From contig NZ_WTUW01000001.1 in NCBI RefSeq assembly GCF_009882915.1, positions 868,357 through 932,356 of the forward strand: 64,000 bases of DNA. The letters are read 5' to 3'. Numbering within the stretch: the stretch's first letter is position 1; each line of letters begins with the position of its first letter. Shown piece by piece: positions 38,601 to 45,343 of this stretch. Origin of the DNA: Sneathiella litorea (GTDB lineage Bacteria > Pseudomonadota > Alphaproteobacteria > Sneathiellales > Sneathiellaceae). Made by a program: the position numbers and the translations under genes. A model generated the notes under the pieces. The model did no database searches and was not told the DNA's origin. It saw nothing but the letters and a program-made list of their open reading frames with translations.

Positions 38601-38888
38601 AAAGGAGAGAAAATTCCGGATGAACTCGTCGGTCAGCGGATGACGCGTGCCTATCTTGCAGCAGAGCATCGCTATCGGCCCCAAGACTATCCTGATGACA
38701 TCCTGCTTTTCAAGGGGAGCCAAGCCAGTCTCGACTTCCTGCGGGCAGGGCCTCAACTGGGGTGGGACAAATACACGTCCGGGAATATTGAGGTGATGAT
38801 CTTTGACTGTGATCACTTCAACATGATGATCGATCCTACGATCAGCGAGATCGGAAATATCCTGAACGAGCTTTTACTTAATCGCTGA
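32691..38888 (+). CDS. Type I polyketide synthase module KS-AT-KR-DH-ACP-TE
   Basis: About 2065 residues. KS (16-434) has the active Cys in QTACSTSL (186) and both His (VEAHGTGTP, KSNIGHLDTA). AT (537-840) has GHSAGE near 633, with AAHS where malonyl-specific enzymes have AFHS, so malonyl is the likely extender. KR (structural part 900-1140, catalytic part to 1331) has TGGAGGIG, an MDD motif of B-type KRs and YVAAN. DH (1353-1634) has HVVGGVPVLP and HPGLTD, so both catalytic residues are kept. ACP Ser is near 1741 (DLGGHSL) and TE (1815-2065) has GYSGGG and a CDHFNM His. KR preceding DH is unusual. No ER or methyltransferase. It begins 60 bp after the NRPS gene and is its only evident partner. 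ATG 32703 or GTG 32685 are alternative starts. Confidence 0.92.
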   Translation: MSGKMTDSIEGIQASEKIAIVGMAGRFPSARNVAQLWNLLASERIGTHWFSDEEMLSNGVSPRELADPNYVRAANFLPDMECFDAGFFGFSPREASILDPQHRHFLECAWEALEDAGHMPESFEGRVGVFAGSGMQAYLPFNLLTNPDLVEEIGLFLLRHTGNDKDFLTTRLSYLLNLQGPSVAVQTACSTSLVAVHQAAASLLSMECDMAIAGGVTVELPHRHGYKFVEGEIQSPDGLCRPFDNDSEGTVFGSGAALVVLRRLEDALADGDDIKAVLIGSAVNNDGAQKAGYLAPSVDGQAEAAAEALAIANIPAESVSYVEAHGTGTPVGDPIELAGLSQVYGDGGVGFCGIGSVKSNIGHLDTAAGTTSLIKVVEALRHETLPASLNYKTPNSRFDIANSPFYVVSETKPWQRGATPRRAAINSLGVGGTNAHAIIEEAPLRAETQSVEGWRLFPFSARNKKALDGLQEKWREFVASPEMPDLADTAYTLRHGRREFSERRVLVAKDKDGLAGALWNDLPHHVTEGSAGTGKAEVVFMFPGGGAQYPGAGAGLLASSDAFRAAVDECFTQMPTDAPADLRSVMFEKTLDDADARGKMEMSGYAIPALFVLEYAYAMMFRSWGVEPATVLGHSAGEYAAAVISKVMSVADALKIVVWRGKVMDAADAGAMSIIPAPREKVSELIGDSLDIAALNAPDLCVVSGEIAKIDALESELKGTEYEATRVRINVAAHSRILDDQLDNFRKGIQGIQLTDPDIPFVSSLRGDWPGNGDFSTIDYWVNHLRHTVRFADAVETVLLKPNLILLEVGPGQTLGPLAEMCRGQNEPSAIISSGRPPKEVDEDMARALLAAGQIWAAGGTLDWENLPGPGGRRVSLPTYAFARDRHWIEPGTGRMAEAEEAEGANAIHLTRRDNPDDWFVTKKWKFAPIPPAETGHGGHWLLFHGGDPVSDALVTALSERRETVTIVRPGDHFSKDGDGYRLAPDKPEDYEALLSDLSEMPTYILHGWPMAAAAEGQEGLFDSGFCLARALQSADPAEDLRLTFIGSGGFSVAGEPVLHPALGTLIGPVRVAPREIPGLSAQYIDLETMEDPVWAARAILDEQSGATADDCIAFRGHQRYAQQLDPLTVDATSTLPRRLKDGGRYLITGGAGGIGLELARYLALQANAHVALVGRTPLPMRREWEKVIESAPASREAVALKAALAIEAAGGKVLFLAADVADRQALSAAIETVVAEFGGLDGVFHGAGIMDDAPMLGKSLEDTHHVLAPKVVGGANLSALLPDGDLDFFAVFSSTSVITAPPGQVDYVAANSYLESLAASRSDGLAISWGVWRDIGMAARAYRSQEESAGGAHPLLGPIVTEKNGVISFTSFYDPAELWVLAEHVVGGVPVLPGTAYIEIARAAMEQAAKGRKWELTTLSLLSPMIFPEGVRAQVVVTMTPNERGYEFQVQSRISSEAQLTEHCRANLILKRLTDRKVPAGLMSAGTLSISDNSGRDSQGELLDFGPRWDNVGEIRVGSQIVEADFALPETYLADLDQYAAHPGLTDTAATIGLNLLSDVGSEGAFYAPMSVDRIRILGPLTPRFVARARLVAETPGRFASFDVIFSDDKGAPLLILEGFALSRIEGTSFDATNAPDQLVDIMIAQGISAADAPAVFSRILNSDAREVVVSPTSMADISREMARIGAQRRKTVEGQRKDHSENDTVYANSVEEKIAGFWSDLLGVEQAEPDADFFDLGGHSLAAVRLFAKIRKEYDTDLPLATLFQAPTLRSLSEVVISKGNIDVDVTAMSDTTAPSAADDSWSPLVRIKKGAPDVKPLYLVHGAGGNVLNFRSLSGYIDAKIPFYALRALGSDGETEIHETIEEMASCYVAAVLKNQPEGPYNLAGYSGGGVIAFEMAQQLRAAGHKVGQLIFFDTLAPDIDPQPLSFLEKIWTARHWSLSFALKWPIRKWQSRAAGNEMAQIADLLAKGEKIPDELVGQRMTRAYLAAEHRYRPQDYPDDILLFKGSQASLDFLRAGPQLGWDKYTSGNIEVMIFDCDHFNMMIDPTISEIGNILNELLLNR

Positions 38889-39720
38889 TCCGGGCACCGG
38901 GAAGATGTGCCCGGTAAAAGGCGAGGCTATCCTCGACCAATCCCTGATCGGTAAGATTGGTATGTGTTCCATCCGGGTAGATTTGAAACATTTTTGGCTC
39001 GGTCGCCGCATCGAATAACCGCTGTGCGGATGGAATTCGAATGGCGTCGTCCTGCTCCCCGTGCAGCATGAGAAGCGGGGTGTTAATCTGTGCTATTCTC
39101 TCAATAGAATCATACCGCTCCCTCGTCATAAGGCGACAGAAGGGCAACCCGTAGTACCGATCCGTAAAATAATCGCAGAACCGGGCAAAGGACGCCTCGA
39201 GCGTCAGTGCCGCTACGGGCCGTTCCGCCGCCAGCCGTGCGGCAATTCCGCTGCCCAGGCTATAGCCATGAACTAGGCGTCGATTTTCCGGTATTTCACG
39301 CTCCATAACCTTATCCAGCTGGTCATAGAGAGCACGGGCATCGGCGGCAAAAGCCTCTTCCGATGGGGTGCCGCCTTTGCCACTCGAACCGCGATAAACG
39401 AGAGCGGCCACACCAAAGCCCTTATCCAGAAAGGGTTTTAAGCGATTGATCGACGGGCCGATAGATGTAAAATTTCCCATGAAATAAAGAATGACGGGGG
39501 CCCCTTCGAGGGGCGGCTTGATCCAGGCGGCAATTTCCGATCCATCCTCGGAGGTGAGCGTCACGTCGCGGACGCCATCAAGCTCGAAATCGCCCGGCTG
39601 CTCCATCCCCTGGTTAAATCGGTAGATCTTGCCATAAAATAAATGCATCCCGAAAAACCCGAGAGCAACTGTCAGGGCAATCAGGACGCCGGCAATGAAG
39701 AAACTGTTTTGGAGGGACAT
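38878..39720 (-). CDS. Membrane-anchored alpha/beta hydrolase
   Basis: A 280-residue serine hydrolase, YfhR/ABHD13-like. A single N-terminal transmembrane helix (FFIAGVLIALTVALGFFGM) anchors the domain. The nucleophile elbow is GYSLGS near residue 148, the acid is probably Asp in HGEQDD and the His in DGTHTNL. The ATG at 39720 is preferred over a TTG at 39732. Its 3' end overlaps the 3' end of the PKS gene by 11 bp on the opposite strand. Such proteins act as esterases or depalmitoylases; there is no evidence that it acts on the NRPS-PKS product. Confidence 0.87.
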   Translation of the reverse strand: MSLQNSFFIAGVLIALTVALGFFGMHLFYGKIYRFNQGMEQPGDFELDGVRDVTLTSEDGSEIAAWIKPPLEGAPVILYFMGNFTSIGPSINRLKPFLDKGFGVAALVYRGSSGKGGTPSEEAFAADARALYDQLDKVMEREIPENRRLVHGYSLGSGIAARLAAERPVAALTLEASFARFCDYFTDRYYGLPFCRLMTRERYDSIERIAQINTPLLMLHGEQDDAIRIPSAQRLFDAATEPKMFQIYPDGTHTNLTDQGLVEDSLAFYRAHLPGARISD

Positions 39721-39755
39721 GGCAGACTTCAACTATTTCCCGACTGCAGGCAACC

Positions 39756-40013
39756 CTACGCTCGTGATTTGAAAAACTTGATGACAAATAGCAATAAAAC
39801 CGCGCCAATTGTAGCGTGGATAATCGCCCCAAGAATGCCGCCACCTATATTAATCCCTAGAGCAGGCAGGATAAATCCGGCAACAAAGGCACCGATAATG
39901 CCAACCACAATATTACCGATCAATCCGAACCCAAAGCCTTTTATAATCAATCCGGCCAGCCAGCCCGCCACAGCACCGACCAACAAAAAGATAAGAAGAC
40001 TTTCTAATCCCAT
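39756..40013 (-). CDS. GlsB/YeaQ/YmgE-family stress membrane protein
   Basis: An 85-residue, almost wholly hydrophobic protein with three transmembrane segments and the family's Gly-rich pattern (GAVAGWLAGLIIKGFGFGLI, then VVGIIGAFVAGFILPALGI). Known as transglycosylase-associated or general-stress proteins; the mechanism is unknown. AGGAG is 9 nt upstream of the ATG. The 229-bp upstream gap contains three evenly spaced palindromic sites, so this small gene is probably tightly regulated. Confidence 0.9.
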   Translation of the reverse strand: MGLESLLIFLLVGAVAGWLAGLIIKGFGFGLIGNIVVGIIGAFVAGFILPALGINIGGGILGAIIHATIGAVLLLFVIKFFKSRA

Positions 40014-40132
40014 AATGCATCACTCCTATCATTGTATTGTGCTCTATTTCAATTAGGGCGCTAGTCGGGGGATACTGTCAAGAATGAAATCCGGCGGACG
40101 GTCCAAACGCGGGCCGTCCAGTCTCCGGACAA

Positions 40133-40232
40133 TGTCCATTATGGTGGTGAGAACATGATCCGGCAAACATAAATGATACCATAGTGGTATCTAAAGCGTC
40201 ATTATTTCGGAATTATTATACCATTGTGGTTG
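40133..40232. promoter_or_regulatory. Three phased ACCA-N3-TGGT palindromes
   Basis: Site 1 is ATACCA-TAG-TGGTAT (40176-40190, perfect). Site 2 is ATACCA-TTG-TGGTTG (40218-40232). Site 3 is TGTCCA-TTA-TGGTGG (40133-40147). Centres are at about 40140, 40183 and 40225, so spacings are 43 and 42 bp, four helical turns. They lie upstream of the GlsB-like gene and downstream of the TRAP binding-protein gene. The binding protein is unknown. Confidence 0.5.
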
Positions 40233-40242
40233 CGTTTTCGGG

Positions 40243-41331
40243 CTATTGATCACGCGCGGCAAGAAAGGCCTGACGACTAACCCGTGACCAGCTTTCTGAT
40301 AAGGACAGGGCCGTGCGATAGGATGTCAGGATTTCCTCAGCCATTGCATCACCTGCCACGAACTTATCCAGAAGGTCCGGGGTCAGGGCCTTGGCACGAT
40401 GGAGCATGTCTTTCGGGAACTCGCGAACCTGTACATTCTTGTTGCTTACCAGATCTTCGAGAGCGCGGGCATTCTCCCAATCGGATTCGGAAAGCCCAAT
40501 GGCATTCTCAGACTGGCAGGCGTTCGCAACAACAGCTTTCAGGTCATCGCTCAGTTCTTCAAAGGCCGTGCGGTTGACGAGACATTCCGCGGTCCCGTTC
40601 GGTTTGTTGAAGGACGGCCAGTAGTAGTAGGGAGCGGTCTTGTAAAAGCCAAAAGCCCGGTCGCTCCAGGGCCCGAGAAATTCAGCGGCATCGATAAGGC
40701 CATTCTGTAATCCCGGGAAAATATCCCCGGGCGCGAGCAGAACGGAAGTCGCGCCCAGTTCTTCGAACAAATCACCGCCGAGACCGGCACTCCGGATCTT
40801 GATACCCCGTAAATCGTCCAGTGACCTGACTTCCTTCTTGAACCAGCCCCCCATTTGTATGCCTGTGTTTCCGGCCATAAAGGGTTTGATATCAAAGGGT
40901 TGATAGAGCCTGTCCCAAAGTTCCTGTCCGCCGCCCTGGTTGATCCAGGCCATATGCTCCAATGCCGTCAGCCCAAAGGGAATGGTGGTGAAAAAGACAC
41001 TCGCCTTCGCCTTACCCTGCCAGAAGAAGGAGGCCGTATGCCCAAGTTCCGCCGTGCCGCCGCCGACTGCGCCAAAAACTTCAAGCGCCGGAACCAGCTC
41101 CCCGGCGGCATAAAGCTTAACCGTGAGCTTCCCACCGCTCATGGTGGTGATACGGTCCGCGAGGCGTTGGGCAGTAACGCCCACCCCCGGCGCGCCTTTC
41201 GGCCAGGAAGTGACCATCTTCCATTGCCTAGCCCCGCTGGCGATCGCTGGCGTCGGGAGAAGCCCCACACCCGCGGCACCAAGGCCCGAGGTGGCGAGGA
41301 ATTTCCGGCGGGAGAGAGATGGTTTCGTCAT
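40243..41331 (-). CDS. TRAP transporter substrate-binding protein (DctP/TakP-like), Tat signal, no membrane partners
   Basis: Periplasmic binding protein of 362 residues. The N-terminus has a twin-arginine signal, SRRKFLATSGLGAAGVGLL, ending near PAIASG. The mature sequence (WKMVTSWPKGAPGVGVTAQR, YAAGELVPALEVFGAVGGGT, GIKIRSAGLGGDLFEELGA) resembles the TakP-like branch that binds 2-oxoacids or other small carboxylates. The start ATG at 41331 overlaps the thiM stop (ATGA) and follows GGAAGGAA. No DctQ or DctM gene is in the window, so it must use a transporter encoded elsewhere. Its coupling to the TPP-riboswitch gene thiM suggests a thiamine-related ligand (inferred). Confidence 0.88.
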   Translation of the reverse strand: MTKPSLSRRKFLATSGLGAAGVGLLPTPAIASGARQWKMVTSWPKGAPGVGVTAQRLADRITTMSGGKLTVKLYAAGELVPALEVFGAVGGGTAELGHTASFFWQGKAKASVFFTTIPFGLTALEHMAWINQGGGQELWDRLYQPFDIKPFMAGNTGIQMGGWFKKEVRSLDDLRGIKIRSAGLGGDLFEELGATSVLLAPGDIFPGLQNGLIDAAEFLGPWSDRAFGFYKTAPYYYWPSFNKPNGTAECLVNRTAFEELSDDLKAVVANACQSENAIGLSESDWENARALEDLVSNKNVQVREFPKDMLHRAKALTPDLLDKFVAGDAMAEEILTSYRTALSLSESWSRVSRQAFLAARDQ

Positions 41332-42065
41332 TTTTCCTTCCTTTCCTGAAGGTTGGATTGGCATATTTGAAATATTTCATCAAGCAGAGACGCGGCAAAG
41401 GTCCCTGGCCCGTTTGACAGGCGCGCGGCTTTCTCCCCGGCACTTTTCAACAGGGAAAGACCAGCAGTAACGGCATCAAGGCGGTTTTCTAAGGGGGCCA
41501 CCGCGAGATAGGCCCCCAGTAGCGCCGTTCCGGCGCATCCGACCCCGGTCACCCGGCTCATCATCTCGTGACCGCCGGATAAAGTAATTTCATTCCGCCC
41601 GTCGGTGATCAGGTCCGTCACTCCGGTCACGGCGATTACGGCACCGGTTTTTCTGGCAAGATCGCCAGTTTCTGGAGAGAGGGCGGCAATTTCCCCCTTA
41701 TTTCCCCGGATCAGGGCAGGCCTGTGATTGATCAGTTCCTTGGCGTAGGCAAGGCGTTGTGGGGCTCGGTCGATCAGAACAGGATCAAGAATCCAGGGAA
41801 TATTTTTCTCTCGGGCGGTCGCGATGGCGGCCTCAATCGCCTGTATCCGCGACCAGTCGAGGGTGCCGAGATTGATAATCAACGCTTTGGCACTCGCCGT
41901 GAAATCCGCAACTTCCTTTATATCCGAGGACATGGATGGAACCGCGCCAACAGCAAGCAACATATTGGCTGTCAGCGCCTGCACAACAGTATTGGTGAGG
42001 CAGTGAACGGCGGGACGTTGCGCGTTAATCGCGCCTAATAGCTGTTCCGCCTGGTTATCGCGCAT
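41328..42065 (-). CDS. thiM: Hydroxyethylthiazole kinase
   Basis: Salvages the thiazole half of thiamine by phosphorylating 4-methyl-5-(2-hydroxyethyl)thiazole. It has 245 residues of ribokinase-like fold. Family segments are VHCLTNTVVQALTANMLLAV near the N-terminus (substrate site), ALIRGNKGEIAAL, VAVTG-type turn, and GVGCAGTALLGAYLAV with the anion-hole Gly and catalytic Cys/Asp region. The start at 42065 follows GGAAGGAAG. A TPP riboswitch lies 66 bp upstream on the same strand. Its stop overlaps the TRAP binding protein start by 4 bp. Confidence 0.95.
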   Translation of the reverse strand: MRDNQAEQLLGAINAQRPAVHCLTNTVVQALTANMLLAVGAVPSMSSDIKEVADFTASAKALIINLGTLDWSRIQAIEAAIATAREKNIPWILDPVLIDRAPQRLAYAKELINHRPALIRGNKGEIAALSPETGDLARKTGAVIAVTGVTDLITDGRNEITLSGGHEMMSRVTGVGCAGTALLGAYLAVAPLENRLDAVTAGLSLLKSAGEKAARLSNGPGTFAASLLDEIFQICQSNLQERKEK

Positions 42066-42130
42066 GTTTCTTCCTTCCATTCATTGACGGGGAGGGGCGC
42101 GACATACATTTTTGAAGATGTTCCGGCCTC

Positions 42131-42210
42131 AATTCCCTCCGCCGGTTCTAACCGGATCAGGTTCTGCGGGTCAGCTAATGCTTCTCAGCCACTTATGGCA
42201 CCCCGATGAG
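42131..42210 (-). promoter_or_regulatory. TPP riboswitch (THI element)
   Basis: On the minus strand the conserved THI-box elements follow in order: CATCGGGGTGCC, then GGCTGAGA, then ACCCGCAGAACCTGATC, then a variable hairpin GGTTAGAACC and the closing GGCGGAGGGAA. This is the thi-box consensus almost base for base. It sits in the 5' leader of thiM and should reduce expression of thiM and the coupled binding protein when thiamine pyrophosphate is abundant. Confidence 0.95.
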
Positions 42211-42387
42211 CAGCAACTATTCTAGGAGTTTTCGGTGGCATTGCAACGTGAAAATGAGCCAGGTTCTCCTGACACGAGTAGGTAGAAAATCTATTGTGAC
42301 AGGCGGCTTTCCTTTATGATAAATTAAAATAACAATAAAGTGCGGATTCCGCTCGGCCGGTTTCGCCCAAGAAGCAGGACAAGTCTC

Positions 42388-43599
42388 GTGACCCAGCAGC
42401 AGATGCGATTTACTTTTCTTAACTTTGGTCACTTTATTGACCATCTGTTCATGCTGATTTTCGCGAAAGCCGCGTTTAGTGCCGGGCTGTACTTTGGCCT
42501 TGCCGAAGATGGTGCCTATGCGGAAATGCTGCCCTACGGTATTCCCTCCCTCATCCTATTTGGCGCCGGGGCGCCGCTTGCCGCCTTTATTGCGGACAAA
42601 TGGAATCGCGTTGCCATGATAACGGTGTTTTTTATCGGGATTGGTTTCGCCGCAATTGCCACCAGTTTCGCGCAATCACCCCTCCAGATCGCCATGGGTC
42701 TGGCGGCGATCGGACTGTTTGCCTCGATTTATCATCCAGTTGGGCTTGCCATGGTCGTTCAGGGTGGCGGCCGCATTGGCTGGCGTATCGGCATTAATGG
42801 TGTCTGGGGCAATATGGGCGTTGCCGCGGCACCCCTGATTACTGGCTTTATTCTTGCCGACTATAACTGGCAGCTTGCTTTTATCCTGCCGGGCATTATC
42901 GCGGTTTTGACCGGCATCGGCTTCTACTTCTTTGCCCGGCGGGGCGGGGCAAGGCCACCTGCCTTTCCCGCGGGGGAAAAGGATATGGTCGGGTTCATGC
43001 CGGGGTGGCAACGGGCCCTGATCGCCATTGCGCTGGTCACTTCCGCAGGCGGGTTCGTGTTTGGCACCATGACGTTTGTTATTCCCCGGATGTTTGAGGT
43101 TAGCCTGCCGGATGTGACCTCTAACATTGCCACAACAGGGCTGCTGGCGGCACTTGTTTACGCAATTGCCGCCTTTGCACAGCTTGTGGTCGGTCGTTTG
43201 ATTGATAAATACAGGATCAAGCCGGTACTTCTCATCATCGCGTTGGCGCAACCGATCCTGATCGGGATCATGGCAACGCAGATGAATTATGCGCTGTTCT
43301 TTACCACTTTGATCGCCATGGCTTTCGTTTTTGGCCAGATCCCGATTACCGATACCGTCATATCGCGTTATGTGCCGGATGCCTGGCGGGCGAAGGTCAT
43401 GTCGGTCAAACTGTTGCTAAATCTGGTGATTGGCGCGCTGTCGCTCCTTGCCGCGCGCTATATACTGGAATCTGGCGCCGGATTTTCCGGTGTGATTGCT
43501 GTTGTTGCCATTGTCGCTGCACTGATATCCCTCGCAGCGCTGGTGCTGCCTGGCCGGGTACGCCATCCCATCCAGCCGACAGTCAGTCCGGCGGAATAG
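42388..43599 (+). CDS. MFS transporter, fosmidomycin-resistance (FSR)-like
   Basis: Inner-membrane protein of about 403 residues with twelve hydrophobic segments. The N-terminal FLNFGHFIDHLFMLIFAKAAF and the motif IYHPVGLAMV (FSR proteins have a YHPxG motif) support the assignment to the FSR-like branch of drug/metabolite exporters. The start is uncertain: GTG at 42340, GTG at 42388 (AGGA about 9 nt upstream) and ATG at 42403 are all in frame; I prefer 42388. It stands alone downstream of a divergent thiM operon. The substrate is unknown. Confidence 0.85.
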   Translation: MTQQQMRFTFLNFGHFIDHLFMLIFAKAAFSAGLYFGLAEDGAYAEMLPYGIPSLILFGAGAPLAAFIADKWNRVAMITVFFIGIGFAAIATSFAQSPLQIAMGLAAIGLFASIYHPVGLAMVVQGGGRIGWRIGINGVWGNMGVAAAPLITGFILADYNWQLAFILPGIIAVLTGIGFYFFARRGGARPPAFPAGEKDMVGFMPGWQRALIAIALVTSAGGFVFGTMTFVIPRMFEVSLPDVTSNIATTGLLAALVYAIAAFAQLVVGRLIDKYRIKPVLLIIALAQPILIGIMATQMNYALFFTTLIAMAFVFGQIPITDTVISRYVPDAWRAKVMSVKLLLNLVIGALSLLAARYILESGAGFSGVIAVVAIVAALISLAALVLPGRVRHPIQPTVSPAE

Positions 43600-43673
43600 A
43601 CGCGAATACCAGCCTTTACCCGCCCTTTAATAGTGTGGCACACTGGGCATAATAAAAAAAGGGGGGAGCGATT

Positions 43674-44621
43674 ATGGATACTGAAGTAGCCGTCCGACCA
43701 AAGCATCTGCTGGCACCGCCAATCCGCCTGGATCCGGCGTTTGACGACCCACAAGGGGTGGTTGACCTGATCAGGAAGGGCAGCCCGTACAAAACGCTTT
43801 CCGCCGTTCATAAGAATGTTGGCGAGACGTCCGGCGGCTGGTTTCGCAACTTCTGGGCCTTGGGCGGCAAGGTTGTCTTCGACGGGGCCGAACCCTTTTT
43901 CCATAATCAGCGGTTTATCGACGCGGCGAAAGAATCCTTTAAGGCCGAGGTGATCCGCCCGGTCGCGATGATGACGAACCTCAATCTGCCCGCAGAAGGG
44001 CTGCCGGCGCATCAGGACCTGCCTTTTTTCAGGGGCGCGCAGAACCGGGAGGTGCCGAGCTGGATGCTGGCGCCGATGGGGTATTCCGGCCTGTTTCATG
44101 ACTGGGCAGTTCCCGTCGCGTCCGCCATCACTTGGTTTTACAACGGAGAGGGCGGGGAATTTGAGTATTGGCCGGAAGGTCTGGGCGAAAAATCGAGGAC
44201 GGAACGACCCCCCTACAACAATTGTTGTGTACTTGCGGATAACGAGTATATGTTTCATCGCGTCGGGAGCGTCGGCCCTGTATCAGAGCAACATCGCTAT
44301 GATGATCTTGGCTATGATGCCACGCTCACCTTGAGTGAAGGCAACCGCTGGAAGATCGAGGATGCGGGAGAAACCGTCGCCGAACCTGCCTTCGAGGAGG
44401 TGCGTCTCTCTGTGCTTTGGAAGGGTTATTGTTTCAAGGATGAGGCGGAAGCCTCCGCCTATGATGATCATAGCCACGACCTTAACGCTAACCTGATCAT
44501 CGATATTTTCTGTGAGGATTTGACCAAGCGCGGGATAGTAGTATCACGCCCGCAGGACTTCTGGACGGATTCTGCCTGGAAAAAAGTGATAACCGATGCC
44601 TATCCGGCGCCAACCGCCTAA
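43674..44621 (+). CDS. Putative Fe(II)-dependent oxygenase-like protein
   Basis: A 315-residue soluble protein I do not recognise as a named family. It has a possible iron-binding pattern of the cupin-like dioxygenases: an H-x-D in LPAHQDLPFF (about residue 106) and a later His in EYMFHRVGSV (about residue 187), with the Tyr/Trp-rich strand EFEYWPEG between. That spacing is typical of Fe(II)/2-oxoglutarate enzymes, but a clear 2OG-binding Arg is not obvious. It starts with ATG after GGGGGGAG. It is followed closely by an ankyrin-repeat gene. Function unknown; oxygenase is a fold guess. Confidence 0.6.
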   Translation: MDTEVAVRPKHLLAPPIRLDPAFDDPQGVVDLIRKGSPYKTLSAVHKNVGETSGGWFRNFWALGGKVVFDGAEPFFHNQRFIDAAKESFKAEVIRPVAMMTNLNLPAEGLPAHQDLPFFRGAQNREVPSWMLAPMGYSGLFHDWAVPVASAITWFYNGEGGEFEYWPEGLGEKSRTERPPYNNCCVLADNEYMFHRVGSVGPVSEQHRYDDLGYDATLTLSEGNRWKIEDAGETVAEPAFEEVRLSVLWKGYCFKDEAEASAYDDHSHDLNANLIIDIFCEDLTKRGIVVSRPQDFWTDSAWKKVITDAYPAPTA

Positions 44622-44687
44622 TAAGCTAGGTAAGCTAGGGGTGAATTTTACGCTGTTCTATTCGCCTTTACCTGATATTATAGATTT

Positions 44688-45248
44688 ATGGCAGAGGACC
44701 CTTCGGAACTTCAGCGGCGGGCCATTGCGCTGCATGCCGCTTATCACGCCGGCGATCTCAAATCGATCCGACAGCTTCTCTATGATCCAGTGGGATTTCC
44801 CAATAGCCAACAACCTTATGAACTGGGCTGTGCCGGAACCCCGCTAGAATATGCTTTTTGCTGGTCCCCCATCTCCTTGATACGTGAACTTCTTGAGATC
44901 GGCGCTGATGTCAATTATTGCGTGGATGGTGGTTTTCCAGTGCTATTTACGCTACTTGAAACGGACCGGGAGGATAAGTATGAACTCCTCGAGCTTCTTC
45001 TCGATCATGGGGCTGATATCCACCAACGGGGCATTAATGACTGGACGCCACTTCACTATGCGGCGGTGCAACGGGATCTGGAAGCAGTCCGGATCTTGCT
45101 GGACCGTGGTGCTGATCCGCATATCAAGACGCGGATAATCAACTATACCTCCCCGCTGGAGGAGGCAGAAAATAATGGGTATCACGAGATAGCAGCGGTC
45201 ATGAAAACCGCGGAAATACAAGAGGATACAAACAGGAAGGACAGTTAA
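44688..45248 (+). CDS. Ankyrin-repeat protein
   Basis: A 186-residue soluble protein with about four ankyrin repeats. Clear units include SLIRELLEIGADVNY, ELLELLLDHGADIHQRG and DWTPLHYAAVQRDLEAVRIL followed by LLDRGADPHIK. The TPLHYAA and LLxxGAD motifs are diagnostic. It probably mediates protein-protein contacts; no partner is evident. It is in the same direction as the preceding putative oxygenase, 66 bp apart, and is followed by a hairpin terminator. Confidence 0.9.
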   Translation: MAEDPSELQRRAIALHAAYHAGDLKSIRQLLYDPVGFPNSQQPYELGCAGTPLEYAFCWSPISLIRELLEIGADVNYCVDGGFPVLFTLLETDREDKYELLELLLDHGADIHQRGINDWTPLHYAAVQRDLEAVRILLDRGADPHIKTRIINYTSPLEEAENNGYHEIAAVMKTAEIQEDTNRKDS

Positions 45249-45288
45249 GCATGGCGCGCCGTAAATCAGTTTGGCGTCTGAGGGTGGA

Positions 45289-45314
45289 TCCGGCACCGAA
45301 GTGCCGGACCTTTT
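45289..45314 (+). terminator. Rho-independent terminator after the ankyrin gene
   Basis: TCCGGCAC (45289-45296) and GTGCCGGA (45301-45308) form an 8-bp stem with a CGAA tetraloop, followed by CC and TTTT. It lies between two convergent genes; only the plus strand has the T-run. Confidence 0.75.
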
Positions 45315-45343
45315 AATCGAGGGGGCCCATCAGGTCGGGCGCG

